Part shown: piece by piece, positions 1 to 6,588 of the stretch
How the letters are laid out: each line of letters starts with the position of its first letter
Position numbering within the stretch: the stretch's first letter is position 1
NCBI GenBank assembly: GCA_016181585.1
Contig: JACOYX010000008.1
Span: forward strand, 1-32,059
Length of the DNA: 32,059 bases
Reading direction: 5' to 3'
Source of the DNA: Candidatus Sungiibacteriota bacterium
GTDB lineage: Bacteria; Patescibacteriota; Minisyncoccia; Sungbacterales; HO2-52-23
Translations under genes and position numbers: made by a program
The notes under the pieces: generated by a model
Databases searched by the model: none
The model's input: the letters and a program-made list of their open reading frames with translations, nothing else
Told to the model about the DNA's origin: nothing

Positions 1-156
1 GTATTGTGAAAAATTTGAAGCATATACGGCGTATATGTTGAAAATTTTTCGCTTGCGTCACAGCCAAAATATGGAAATTGCGGAAGAATATTATTAAACA
101 ACAGATCTATTATCGCAGTTGTAGTAGAGAGGGTCAATACGGCGTTATGCACACAC

Positions 157-185
157 TTGAGTTTTTACGGAAAATAGAGTATAAA
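157..185 (+). promoter_or_regulatory. Candidate sigma-70 promoter for tRNA-Val
   Basis: TTGAGT (157-162) is followed after 17 bases by TATAAA (180-185), close to the housekeeping consensus. It lies about 88 bases upstream of the tRNA-Val gene with no ORF in between. Assigned by pattern only. Confidence 0.5.
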
Positions 186-273
186 TTAAGGGATAAAAAT
201 ACGGGCGTTTAGCGAAGCGGATGAGACGCGCTGCGTTTCATGGAGTTCTACATTTAAATCTCAAAATCATGGC

Positions 274-345
274 GGGCGCTTAGCTCAGTGGTAGAGCGAC
301 TGTTTTACACACAGTAGGTCCAAGGTTCGATCCCTTGAGCGCCCA
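274..345 (+). tRNA. tRNA-Val(UAC)
   Basis: A 72-nt cloverleaf. The 7-bp acceptor stem is 274-280 with 338-344, the D stem is gctc/gagc, the anticodon loop is TTTACAC with anticodon TAC, and the T arm contains GGTTCGATCC. The discriminator is A345 and the 3' CCA is not encoded. A candidate promoter lies upstream and a hairpin terminator (433-458) downstream. Confidence 0.95.
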
Positions 346-351
346 AATTAT

Positions 352-424
352 GGGTCTGTTGCTGAAATCTCCTTTTGGTTGCAATTTCATAATTTCGCTT
401 CAAAGATAATTCGGCAACAGACCC
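352..424. repeat. Short element with CTGTTGCCGAA-type inverted ends
   Basis: Inverted 15-bp ends (GGGTCTGTTGCTGAA at 352-366 and its complement at 410-424, one mismatch) enclose about 43 bases. Very similar ends occur at 27998-28012, 28304-28318 and 31948-31964, so this is a minimal member of an interspersed family. It sits directly behind tRNA-Val. No coding capacity. Confidence 0.6.
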
Positions 425-432
425 CTTACATA

Positions 433-458
433 AAAACTCGGAACAATCCGAGTTTTTT
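433..458. terminator. Bidirectional intrinsic terminator
   Basis: A 10-bp stem (433-442 with 447-456) with loop ACAA is followed by a T run. In the other direction it begins with an A/T tract, so it can end both the tRNA-Val transcript and the convergent lipoprotein gene. Confidence 0.75.
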
Positions 459-474
459 GATTCCCTACGTTACA

Positions 475-1047
475 TTAAAAAGCCTTTATCGCTTCTTTTG
501 CCCCTTGCGGCACCGCGCCTTTCACAATACCGCTAAATATATCCCAAATATAATATGTTTCGGTATTGCCGATCACTGCGCGTCCGGAGACAAACGGCTT
601 CCAAAGTTTTCCATCGCGAAAGACGGCAATAAGTTTTAAATCATACCCTTCTGTGGTAACGATCAATTCAAAAATTTCCGGTAAGGTGAGACCAAAGCTT
701 GCGCTTGGCTGAATAGATGCATATGGCAAAGCCCAGCCGTTATAGAGTGCGCACTCAGCAGAAATTTCATTTGCCACTACTGCCGGCGCGAGAGGTTGTA
801 TACACCCCCGCACATACGACACTATATCGTTTGCATCCAACTGGGTTAATTCTGCCGTTTTCCCCCGCTCGACTTTCATGACCGCAAATAATTCCGTTTC
901 ACTCATTCCCTGTTTCAGTAAACCGGAACGCTCACTAAATTCTTGAGGACTTTCATAGAGCATCGGATTCTTTTCTATACGATGAAGCTTGAAAGCGCAA
1001 CCAGACAAAAAAACAGCGCACAAAACTGCGACGCCTACGGTTTTCAT
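475..1047 (-). CDS. Putative lipoprotein, unknown function
   Basis: 190 residues. The N-terminus is a lipoprotein signal peptide: MKTVG, a hydrophobic stretch, then the lipobox L-S-G-C with the modified cysteine at position 17. The mature part has no recognised domain. It contains two further cysteines (in RGCIQP and AECALY) and a C-terminal part predicted to be mostly beta (LIVTTEGYDLKLIAVF). An AGGTGA Shine-Dalgarno-like sequence precedes the ATG. It converges on tRNA-Val and shares the terminator at 433-458. Membrane anchoring follows from the lipobox; the role is unknown. Confidence 0.7.
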   Translation of the reverse strand: MKTVGVAVLCAVFLSGCAFKLHRIEKNPMLYESPQEFSERSGLLKQGMSETELFAVMKVERGKTAELTQLDANDIVSYVRGCIQPLAPAVVANEISAECALYNGWALPYASIQPSASFGLTLPEIFELIVTTEGYDLKLIAVFRDGKLWKPFVSGRAVIGNTETYYIWDIFSGIVKGAVPQGAKEAIKAF

Positions 1048-1249
1048 ACGTTCACCTGCAAAAGTAAATGTTCTGCCATAAAAATATCATTTATTCGAAT
1101 AAACCGCAAAATTGTTATCCACAACACAAATTTGTTCGCTGTATATTGAATTTTTGTCGGAAACGTGATAAAATTTTTAAATCATCGAGACGCCATCTGA
1201 ATAGCCTTTATGCAGTTAGTTGATAATAAAGGGGCTCTTCAAACTTGAT

Positions 1250-1523
1250 GGAGGCGCGGCAGAGTGGACTGAAAGCCAATTGCTTGGCTTTCAGCGGATT
1301 GCATACTTTTGAACCATCCAAAACGGAGGGGTGCCTGAGCGGACGAAAGGGATGGTCTCGAAAACCATTAAGGGCGCAAGCTCTTCGTGAGTTCGAATCT
1401 CACCCCCTCCGTTTTGGATGTTTAATAGCAATCCGGGATTTTGCCATCAAAAACAAAATAGCGCCGCACTCGAAATGCGGTTGGGGAGCAATCCCCTCGG
1501 ATGTTCGAATCCTCCCGCCTCCG
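1250..1523 (+). pseudogene. Split tRNA-Ser(CGA), interrupted by about 186 bp that include another tRNA-Ser
   Basis: The 5' part (1250-1277) holds the acceptor strand GGAGGCG and a full serine-type D arm. The 3' part (about 1463-1523) holds the anticodon stem-loop CCGCA-CTCGAAA-TGCGG, a serine-type long variable arm, a T arm, the matching acceptor strand CGCCTCC and discriminator G. Joined, they give about 88 nt, normal for tRNA-Ser. The T stem has one mismatch (T1502 against C1512). The insert falls between D arm and anticodon stem, an unusual intron position, and contains the complete tRNA-Ser at 1325-1411. It could be a decayed gene or a split tRNA; decay is more likely. Confidence 0.6.
1325..1411 (+). 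tRNA. tRNA-Ser(CGA)
   Basis: The acceptor stem is 1325-1331 with 1404-1410 and the discriminator is G1411. The anticodon stem-loop is ATGGT-CTCGAAA-ACCAT, anticodon CGA. A long variable arm and the T loop TTCGAAT are present. No CCA is encoded. The acceptor helix continues into flanking DNA as a 10-bp inverted repeat (1315-1324 with 1411-1420), then a distal 8-bp repeat (1285-1292 with 1428-1435). Confidence 0.93.
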
Positions 1524-1558
1524 AAGGAGCGAAGTTCCGCAACACAAACATATAATCT

Positions 1559-2020
1559 ATGAATTGGATTCTTGCCCATCAATTTTATATCCTGCTTGCC
1601 ATATATATTCTCGGATCAACAATCCTAGTCCGCTCTCTCTACCGCCTCAACAAAAAAGTAACCATGCTTCTTGGCGGCGCCAAAGAAAACGAGGCGTATC
1701 AGATAATCCACCGCGTCATTGAAATAGAAGAAAAATTGCGCCACATCGAGCCGCAACTTAAAGAAGCGGAGAAAACCGCGAAAACCAGCATCCAAAAAAT
1801 CGGCTTCCTGCGGTTTAATCCTTTTGAAGGCACCGGCGGCGACAACAGCTTCGTAATGGCGCTCCTCGATAAAAAAAATGATGGCGTGCTGGTATCTTCC
1901 CTCTACCTGCGCGATGGCATGCGCATATATGGAAAAAAAGTTGATCAGGGCAAAACGCGTTATCCCCTGCTTGATGAGGAAAAAAAAGTGCTCGAGGAAA
2001 CGATAAGAAATGAAAAATAA
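1559..2020 (+). CDS. DUF4446 family protein
   Basis: 153 residues. An N-terminal membrane segment (about 8-27) is followed by a charged, coiled-coil-like region (about 45-75). The C-terminal block has GFLRFNPF, GGDNSFVMALLD, GVLVSSLYLRD and a tail with YPLLDEE, characteristic of DUF4446 (PF14584), found widely in Firmicutes and CPR. The function of the family is not known. The ATG has no clear SD. It lies directly behind the tRNA-Ser locus and ahead of infB, with about 130 bp of repeat-like DNA between. Confidence 0.8.
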   Translation: MNWILAHQFYILLAIYILGSTILVRSLYRLNKKVTMLLGGAKENEAYQIIHRVIEIEEKLRHIEPQLKEAEKTAKTSIQKIGFLRFNPFEGTGGDNSFVMALLDKKNDGVLVSSLYLRDGMRIYGKKVDQGKTRYPLLDEEKKVLEETIRNEK

Positions 2021-2108
2021 AAATGTAAAATTTATGTATCGCTTCGCGATTTATTTGTATAAATTAGTCCCGACAGGTCGGGACACCACAATTTTTCATT
2101 TTTTTGGA
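2018..2108. repeat. Intergenic AT-arm element with GC hairpin cores
   Basis: AT-rich arms of the type AAAAATGTAAAATTT and AATTTTTCATTTTT surround two perfect small hairpins, ATCGC-TTC-GCGAT and GTCCCGAC-AG-GTCGGGAC (2067-2084). The same arm style with other cores recurs at 3665-3770, 25537-25628, 27250-27375, 30466-30575 and 31786-31948. Confidence 0.5.
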
Positions 2109-2152
2109 TTTGATTAAGTTCATTAGAGCAATTAGAATAATTAGAAATTCAA

Positions 2153-3658
2153 ATGAAAGATGCTGTATTGCAACAAGAAAAAATAATTCGCCCCCCCATC
2201 ATCGTCGTCATGGGGCATATTGATCATGGAAAAACAACCATCCTTGATTGGTACCGCAAATCAAAAATCGCCGAAGGAGAAACCGGCGGCATTACCCAGC
2301 ACATCGGCGCATACAGTGTTGAGCATGACGGCAAAACCATCACGTTCATCGATACGCCGGGACACGAAGCATTTTCAAAAATGCGCTCGCGTGGCGCCAA
2401 AGTCGCCGATATAGCCATTCTGGTGATCGCGGCAGATGAGGGGATAAAACCGCAAACCAAGGAAGCCATTAAGATTATTCAAGAACACCAATTGCCTTTT
2501 ATTGTGGCACTCAATAAAATTGACCGGCCGGAAGCCAACCCCGAGCGCGTCAAGCAAGAGCTTGCCAAAGAAGGCATTTTAGTCGAGGGTTACGGCGGCA
2601 GTGTGCCCGCAGTTGAGATTTCCGCAAAAACCGGCTTGCATATGGATGACATGCTTGAAACCTTGTCGCTTCTTGCCGAACTTGAGGAGCTTAATGCCGA
2701 TCTCCGTGCGCCCGCCGAAGGAGTGGTAGTCGAATCGCACCTTGATTCAAAGCGCGGCATTACGAGCACATTTCTCATACAAAACGGCACGCTCGCCAAG
2801 AAGAATATTCTGGTCATTGGAAAAAATATTGAAACAATCAAGATTTTTGAGGACTTCCGCGGCAAACCGATTGAATCCGCCGGTCCGTCGGCGCCGGTAC
2901 GGGTTATCGGACTTATTGAAACCCCTATCGTCGGCGACAACTTCCACGCATTCGCAAACAAAAGCGCCGCGGAGGCTTTTATCGCATCACTTCCCGAAGA
3001 CACAAAAAGCAGAGCCGCCAATAGCATCGCGGGCGAAGGTGTGATCGTATTCAATATCGTATTAAAAGCCGACGTATCGGGTTCAGAAGAAGTATTACAG
3101 GAATCGCTCAAGAAGTTTGAAAGCGAAAAATTAAAAATCAATATTCTTTCATCGGGCATCGGCAATATAAACGAAACAGACGTGAAGCTTGCCATGGCGA
3201 CCAAGCTTGTGACGGTAGTTGGATTTCGCGTCAAAACCGATGCCTCTGCCCGAGAACTTGCCCGTATCGGAAATATTCATATTATCAGCGGAGATATTAT
3301 CTACGAACTGCTAGATCGCGTAAAAACCGATTTGGTAGCCCTGCTCCCATCCATTGTCCGGCGCGTTGATTTGGGCGTTGCCAAAATACTTAAAATATTC
3401 AAACAGGAAACCAACGACCAGATTGTCGGAGGGCGCATAGAACAGGGCATTTTGAAAAGAGGATGTTTTGCAGAAATTAAAAGAAATAAAATCGTCATCG
3501 GCAAAGGAACGGTAAAAGAACTCCAGCAAAATAAAAATACCGTGGATCAGGTGGAAAAAGGCCTTGAGTTCGGAGCGATGTTTGCTTCCAAAACCCCGCT
3601 TGAACCTGGCGACGTGCTGGATTTATATCAGGAAGAAGTTATAAAACAGACCCTATGA
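2153..3658 (+). CDS. infB: Translation initiation factor IF-2, minimal form
   Basis: 501 residues. IF-2 is the GTPase that brings initiator tRNA to the small ribosomal subunit and promotes subunit joining. The G domain starts almost at once: G1 GHIDHGKT (21-28, Ile where Val is usual), G2 around GGITQHIG, G3 DTPGH, G4 NKID, G5 SAKTG. Domains II, III and the C-terminal fMet-tRNA-binding domain follow. The long N-terminal region of E. coli IF-2 (890 residues) is absent, as usual in reduced genomes. No SD precedes the ATG. rbfA lies downstream, as in the common nusA-infB-rbfA order; nusA is not here. Confidence 0.97.
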   Translation: MKDAVLQQEKIIRPPIIVVMGHIDHGKTTILDWYRKSKIAEGETGGITQHIGAYSVEHDGKTITFIDTPGHEAFSKMRSRGAKVADIAILVIAADEGIKPQTKEAIKIIQEHQLPFIVALNKIDRPEANPERVKQELAKEGILVEGYGGSVPAVEISAKTGLHMDDMLETLSLLAELEELNADLRAPAEGVVVESHLDSKRGITSTFLIQNGTLAKKNILVIGKNIETIKIFEDFRGKPIESAGPSAPVRVIGLIETPIVGDNFHAFANKSAAEAFIASLPEDTKSRAANSIAGEGVIVFNIVLKADVSGSEEVLQESLKKFESEKLKINILSSGIGNINETDVKLAMATKLVTVVGFRVKTDASARELARIGNIHIISGDIIYELLDRVKTDLVALLPSIVRRVDLGVAKILKIFKQETNDQIVGGRIEQGILKRGCFAEIKRNKIVIGKGTVKELQQNKNTVDQVEKGLEFGAMFASKTPLEPGDVLDLYQEEVIKQTL

Positions 3659-3664
3659 AAATGC

Positions 3665-3770
3665 AAAATTTAAAAATAAAAATGAAAAACTATGCTATTC
3701 CGGCAAACCGGAATGGATTTATAATTTTAACATTTTACATTGTCGCTTTTCATTTTTATTTTTAAATTTT
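3665..3770. repeat. Perfect 24-bp inverted repeat element
   Basis: Arms 3665-3688 and 3747-3770 are exact reverse complements and AT-only apart from one G/C. Between them is a small hairpin ATTCCGG-CAAA-CCGGAAT. It fills the infB-rbfA gap and is the cleanest copy of the AT-arm element seen in other gaps. It could fold in the infB-rbfA mRNA. Confidence 0.7.
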
Positions 3771-3781
3771 TATTTTGAAAA

Positions 3782-4132
3782 ATGCCCTCTCCCCTGCGCC
3801 GCGAAAAATTAAGCATGCTCTTCCGCGAAGAGCTTGCCAAAATCATTGACCGTGAACTCGATTTCCCCGAGGGTAATTTGGTTACTATTACCAAAATCAC
3901 TATTTCCGAGGATGGCTACTACGCCACGGTATTCCTCTCGATCCTCGGCTCCTCGCCCAGAGAAACACTGGAAATCCTCACCAAAAACATATATCATATT
4001 CAGCAGATACTCAACAGCCGCGTGCGAATGCGCCCTGTACCGCGCATCTCCTTTGCGCTCGATCGCGAAGAATTCAGCCGCGAAACGGTGGAAAAAAGAA
4101 TTGCGGAGTTAAAAAGAAAAAAGGAGTTATAA
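3782..4132 (+). CDS. rbfA: Ribosome-binding factor A
   Basis: 116 residues, the normal length. RbfA binds the 30S subunit and assists maturation of the 16S rRNA 5' region. The KH-like fold is recognisable: N-terminal helix (RREKLSMLFREELAKIID), LVTITKITISEDGYYATVFLSIL, a central helix, and the C-terminal strand with RMRPVPRISFALD. The end is lysine-rich. It follows infB after the AT-arm element and precedes tRNA-Cys by 10 bases, so the tRNAs may be read through from the same transcript. No SD. Confidence 0.95.
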   Translation: MPSPLRREKLSMLFREELAKIIDRELDFPEGNLVTITKITISEDGYYATVFLSILGSSPRETLEILTKNIYHIQQILNSRVRMRPVPRISFALDREEFSRETVEKRIAELKRKKEL

Positions 4133-4142
4133 CATACATTAC

Positions 4143-4214
4143 GGCGTGGTAGCCAAGAGGTAAGGCAGGGGTCTGCAAAACCCCTATGCGAGGGTTCGAA
4201 TCCCTCCCACGCCT
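4143..4214 (+). tRNA. tRNA-Cys(GCA)
   Basis: Acceptor stem 4143-4149 with 4207-4213; anticodon stem-loop GGGGT-CTGCAAA-ACCCC gives GCA; the discriminator is U4214, the cysteine identity base. No CCA is encoded. It lies 8 bases before tRNA-Leu and 10 after rbfA. Confidence 0.95.
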
Positions 4215-4222
4215 CGCCAAAA

Positions 4223-4306
4223 GCTGGGGTGGTGGAACTGGTATACACGAGGGACTTAAAATCCCTTGCTCGCAAGGGCTTGCGGGTTCGACTCCCGCCC
4301 CCAGCA
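4223..4306 (+). tRNA. tRNA-Leu(UAA)
   Basis: Acceptor GCTGGGG pairs with CCCCAGC; anticodon stem-loop AGGGA-CTTAAAA-TCCCT gives TAA; a long variable arm (TTGCTCGCAAGGGCTTGC region) marks class II; discriminator A. It has no group I intron, although this tRNA is the classic intron host in cyanobacteria. Confidence 0.95.
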
Positions 4307-4315
4307 TTTAATTTA

Positions 4316-4347
4316 AAAAACACGAAGCAAGGTTTCGTGTTTTTTTA
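4316..4347. terminator. Intrinsic terminator behind the tRNA pair
   Basis: A 9-bp stem AAACACGAA/TTCGTGTTT followed by seven Ts on the plus strand; A-rich on the other side. It can end the infB-rbfA-tRNA transcript and the convergent gene at 4358-4858. Confidence 0.8.
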
Positions 4348-4357
4348 TTTAACCGTA

Positions 4358-4858
4358 TTATGCCGCGGCGCGGGGCAGTTTATCAATATTCAAGCGGTCA
4401 TGAAGTAACCGTTTTTTTCCTCTCGCAAACGGTCGTATCTTTATTTTATCGGCGCTAGTGAGCATATTGCTTCTTTTTTTCTCTGTGAATATCTTCCCCA
4501 TTCGTACCAGCCCTCTCCGCAGATAATTTGAATCAATATCCAAGTTTTCGCATATTTTTTCGAAAGAAAATGGCCACGAATCATCCTTGGACAAAAACCA
4601 CGCACACGATTCCCGCGATTGACGTTCTGCTATTTTACCTTCAGAGAAAAATCCATTTTGAAACTCTAGAACAGCTTGCTCAAGCACTGCGTAACACAGC
4701 GCGTGCTCCGGCCGGTTATGCGGCTTCCTCGTGTCGTAAATTTGCACCGGAAGCACTCCAGCCTCCCAGGCGCTTAATGCGGAATCCGCTTGATACCCGC
4801 CATCAAAAAAAGTAAAAAAATGCACAGCCCGTCTTTTCGGTGAACCCTCATTTGGCAT
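4358..4858 (-). CDS. Conserved-looking protein of unknown function, HTH-like C-terminal half
   Basis: 166 residues, soluble, basic at the C-terminus (FARGKKRLLHDRLNIDKL). The middle has a helical block ALCYAVLEQAVLEF, then AWFLSKDDSWPFSFEKICE and LDIDSNYLRRGL, which read like a helix-turn-helix-type unit with an aromatic WPFSF core. I recall similar unassigned bacterial proteins but cannot name a family. A good SD (AAGGGGA, 7 bases before the ATG) contrasts with the neighbouring infB and rbfA. DNA binding is a guess from the basic tail and helix pattern. Confidence 0.65.
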   Translation of the reverse strand: MPNEGSPKRRAVHFFTFFDGGYQADSALSAWEAGVLPVQIYDTRKPHNRPEHALCYAVLEQAVLEFQNGFFSEGKIAERQSRESCAWFLSKDDSWPFSFEKICENLDIDSNYLRRGLVRMGKIFTEKKRSNMLTSADKIKIRPFARGKKRLLHDRLNIDKLPRAAA

Positions 4859-5240
4859 ATAGTTCCCCTTATTAAAAATCTATAGGTATGTAACCATTTT
4901 TAAGAAAAAAAGTCAAAGAATAGGAGGGTGGTTTGGTGAATAATAGTTTGTAAGGTGTCGAGCTTCGGCAAGGCAAGTGTTTTTCTACTGGCTCCCGATT
5001 TGTCCAAAAGTAAAGCGATTGGTTACAAAGCACAGTCCTTTAGGATTCTTTTGCGGTTTTTCAATGCACTTTAGTAGAACAGGTTAGAACCTCCGTTTCG
5101 GTGGTTTTCGATTCTCTAGATAGAAATTTAGCACGCTTCAGAAGCGTGGTGAGATGCTGAGAGAAAGCAAAACCTAATATTTTTGATGGTATACCCTTCG
5201 GAAATATGCACAACGCACATAAAGTACATTTTGTTTTTTA
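4859..5240. other. Intergenic region without recognised genes
   Basis: About 380 bp. No convincing ORF on either strand. It contains a small hairpin AACCTCC-GTTTC-GGTGGTT near 5088-5106 and the 12-bp sequence GTTAGAACCTCC (5083-5094), repeated directly at 6049-6060 on the far side of the archaemetzincin-like gene. Confidence 0.5.
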
Positions 5241-5915
5241 TCATAAACCCTGTGCTTTAAGAACTTTCTCTCTTTCATTACCACACCACTCAGTTCCTTT
5301 CGCATCTAAATCTTCAAGGCTATTCGAGAAGCGCATAACACATTTATAATCTCCAAACAAGCGTGGGCGGATCCCCGCCATAGCGCCCACCATACGCATT
5401 ACTGTTTTTTGTATTCTTTCTTGAACTAAATTACCATCAATATTGGGGTCAAAAACCATCTGTTCGCCTTGAACTTTATATTGAAGATAGAGCGTTGTAA
5501 AAATTCCTACTTTTTTCTTAGTGCTTGAAAATACAAAATTAAGATCTGGGGTAAATAGAGCAAATGGTGTTATTCCGATAATATTTTCAGATTGAGTGTA
5601 GGGCAACTTGTTCAATTCCTGCAAAAGGATAACCGCATTATATTGATTGCGTTCCACATCAAACGCGCCTTGCGGAATATTCATGGTTTCTTCTATTGAA
5701 GTCGTAATGCTGGGGAACTCCTCATTTAGGATTTGCTGTAATTGCTCAACCGAACCAGTTGCTGAGTTACCAACCGGCACTATGTGAATCACATTTATAG
5801 ATTTTACTTTAGAAAAAGGGAAGCCAAATATAGTGAAGTAGCCAACTCCTATGACAAAAGCTAACCCAAGGAAGACTCTTTTGATAGAAAAGGAAGTAAA
5901 AAAATTCGTTTGCAT
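5241..5915 (-). CDS. Membrane-anchored archaemetzincin-like protein (M54) lacking the active site
   Basis: 224 residues. One N-terminal membrane segment (14-32), then an archaemetzincin-type fold: IHIVPVG (43-49), QYNAVILLQEL, IIGITPFALFTPDLNFVF, GIFTTLYLQY and the family signature CVMRFSNSLEDLD (192-204). Active members carry HExxHxxGxxH followed by paired cysteines. Here the aligned stretch reads RMVGAMAGI (174-182), so all three zinc histidines and the catalytic glutamate are gone. The final C-x-x-C is C211-G-N-E. The ORF is intact, so this looks like a retained pseudoenzyme. No SD. The M54 assignment rests on these motifs; the binding role is unknown. Confidence 0.8.
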   Translation of the reverse strand: MQTNFFTSFSIKRVFLGLAFVIGVGYFTIFGFPFSKVKSINVIHIVPVGNSATGSVEQLQQILNEEFPSITTSIEETMNIPQGAFDVERNQYNAVILLQELNKLPYTQSENIIGITPFALFTPDLNFVFSSTKKKVGIFTTLYLQYKVQGEQMVFDPNIDGNLVQERIQKTVMRMVGAMAGIRPRLFGDYKCVMRFSNSLEDLDAKGTEWCGNEREKVLKAQGL

Positions 5916-6118
5916 AGTATTAATATATCATCTTTGCACTGTTTTGGTTATAACCTCCGCAAAATCATTAAAATACCGTTTAGTTTTCAGAATAAATGAC
6001 ATCTTGAGTTTTAGAGAGTTCTCTTTCCCTGTCGTCAAAATAGCCCATGTTAGAACCTCCAAAAACAATGATCTAGAAATGGTCTAAGCGCCAGAGAAGC
6101 GCTCAAACTGAAATTTGG
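5916..6118. other. Intergenic region between archaemetzincin-like gene and tRNA-Gly
   Basis: About 200 bp with no gene. An AT-rich TATATTAAT stretch just upstream of the 5915 start could be a -10 element for the minus strand, but no clear -35 is seen. The second copy of the 12-bp repeat GTTAGAACCTCC is at 6049-6060. Confidence 0.4.
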
Positions 6119-6190
6119 TGCGGCCAGCGGTAATCGAAACCGCGTCCCGTGCTTGGCAAGCACGTGTAATAGCCACTATACCATGGCCGC
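6119..6190 (-). tRNA. tRNA-Gly(GCC)
   Basis: Read on the minus strand: acceptor GCGGCCA with TGGCCGC, anticodon stem-loop CGTGC-TTGCCAA-GCACG, anticodon GCC, T loop TTCGATT, discriminator A, no encoded CCA. Confidence 0.95.
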
Positions 6191-6268
6191 GTAATTGAAT
6201 TTTGGTGGGTTTTTAGAAAATAAGTTTATCCACTGCATCATTTTTTCCGTTATTCAATTGTGGAAAAC

Positions 6269-6554
6269 TGGTGCCGAGGGGGAGAATCGAACTCCCTACG
6301 CCAGCCTCTTCCTATTTATTGGACTATATCATCTTCCTTTTTGTAAGGAAGCTAGGCGCTTCCCACCCCATATTTTTACGAGGCAGTACTCCCCAAAGGG
6401 ATAGTCTCTACACCTTTTCCGATAAAATCGGAACTTGGCTCGGGATTATTTCCAGCAATGGAACCTTCCCCGAATTCACCTAGTTGTTCAATCTGCATTA
6501 CTGCAGAAGGCCCCGAAGCATCAGGGCTGCGCTCTACCAATGAGCTACCTCGGC
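6269..6554 (-). tRNA. tRNA-Phe(GAA) interrupted by a group I intron
   Basis: The 5' exon is 6554-6523 (acceptor GCCGAGG, D arm, anticodon stem CAGCC and C32-U33). The 3' exon is 6311-6269 (GAAGA, stem GGCTG, T arm, CCTCGGC, A, encoded CCA). Joined, the anticodon loop is CTGAAGA, anticodon GAA. Position 37 is G rather than the usual A. This is the only tRNA in the window with an encoded CCA. The splice sites are fixed by the P1 and P10 pairings described under the intron. Confidence 0.88.
6312..6522 (-). other. Group I intron in tRNA-Phe, 211 nt, no ORF
   Basis: Inserted between U33 and G34. P1: exon end GCCCU pairs with intron GGGGC, giving the required U-G pair at the 5' splice site. P10: CUUC directly before that guide pairs with 3' exon GAAG. 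The intron ends in G (complement of 6312). The conserved core is visible as AGAGACTAT and, near the 3' end, GATGATATAGTCC. Splicing should be self-catalysed with a guanosine cofactor. No homing endonuclease is present, so it cannot move by itself. Confidence 0.88.
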
Positions 6555-6588
6555 TTATTTCATAATTTACCGCATTTTATTTGAAATT

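Noticed and set aside
1-110. Coding end at the left edge
   Set aside because: Only an AT-rich palindromic stretch (about 8-50) similar in style to the interspersed repeats; no frame supported.
1245-1562. 105-residue plus-strand frame
   Set aside because: It runs through the nested tRNA-Ser genes and has no protein-like features.
5241-5915. Active metalloprotease
   Set aside because: No HExxH in any frame; the aligned segment has no zinc ligands.
6269-6554. Reading the intron-split tRNA as tRNA-Ile(GAU)
   Set aside because: The 5' exon followed by GAT looks like an Ile loop, but P1, P10 and the terminal G place the splice after U33, which gives GAA.
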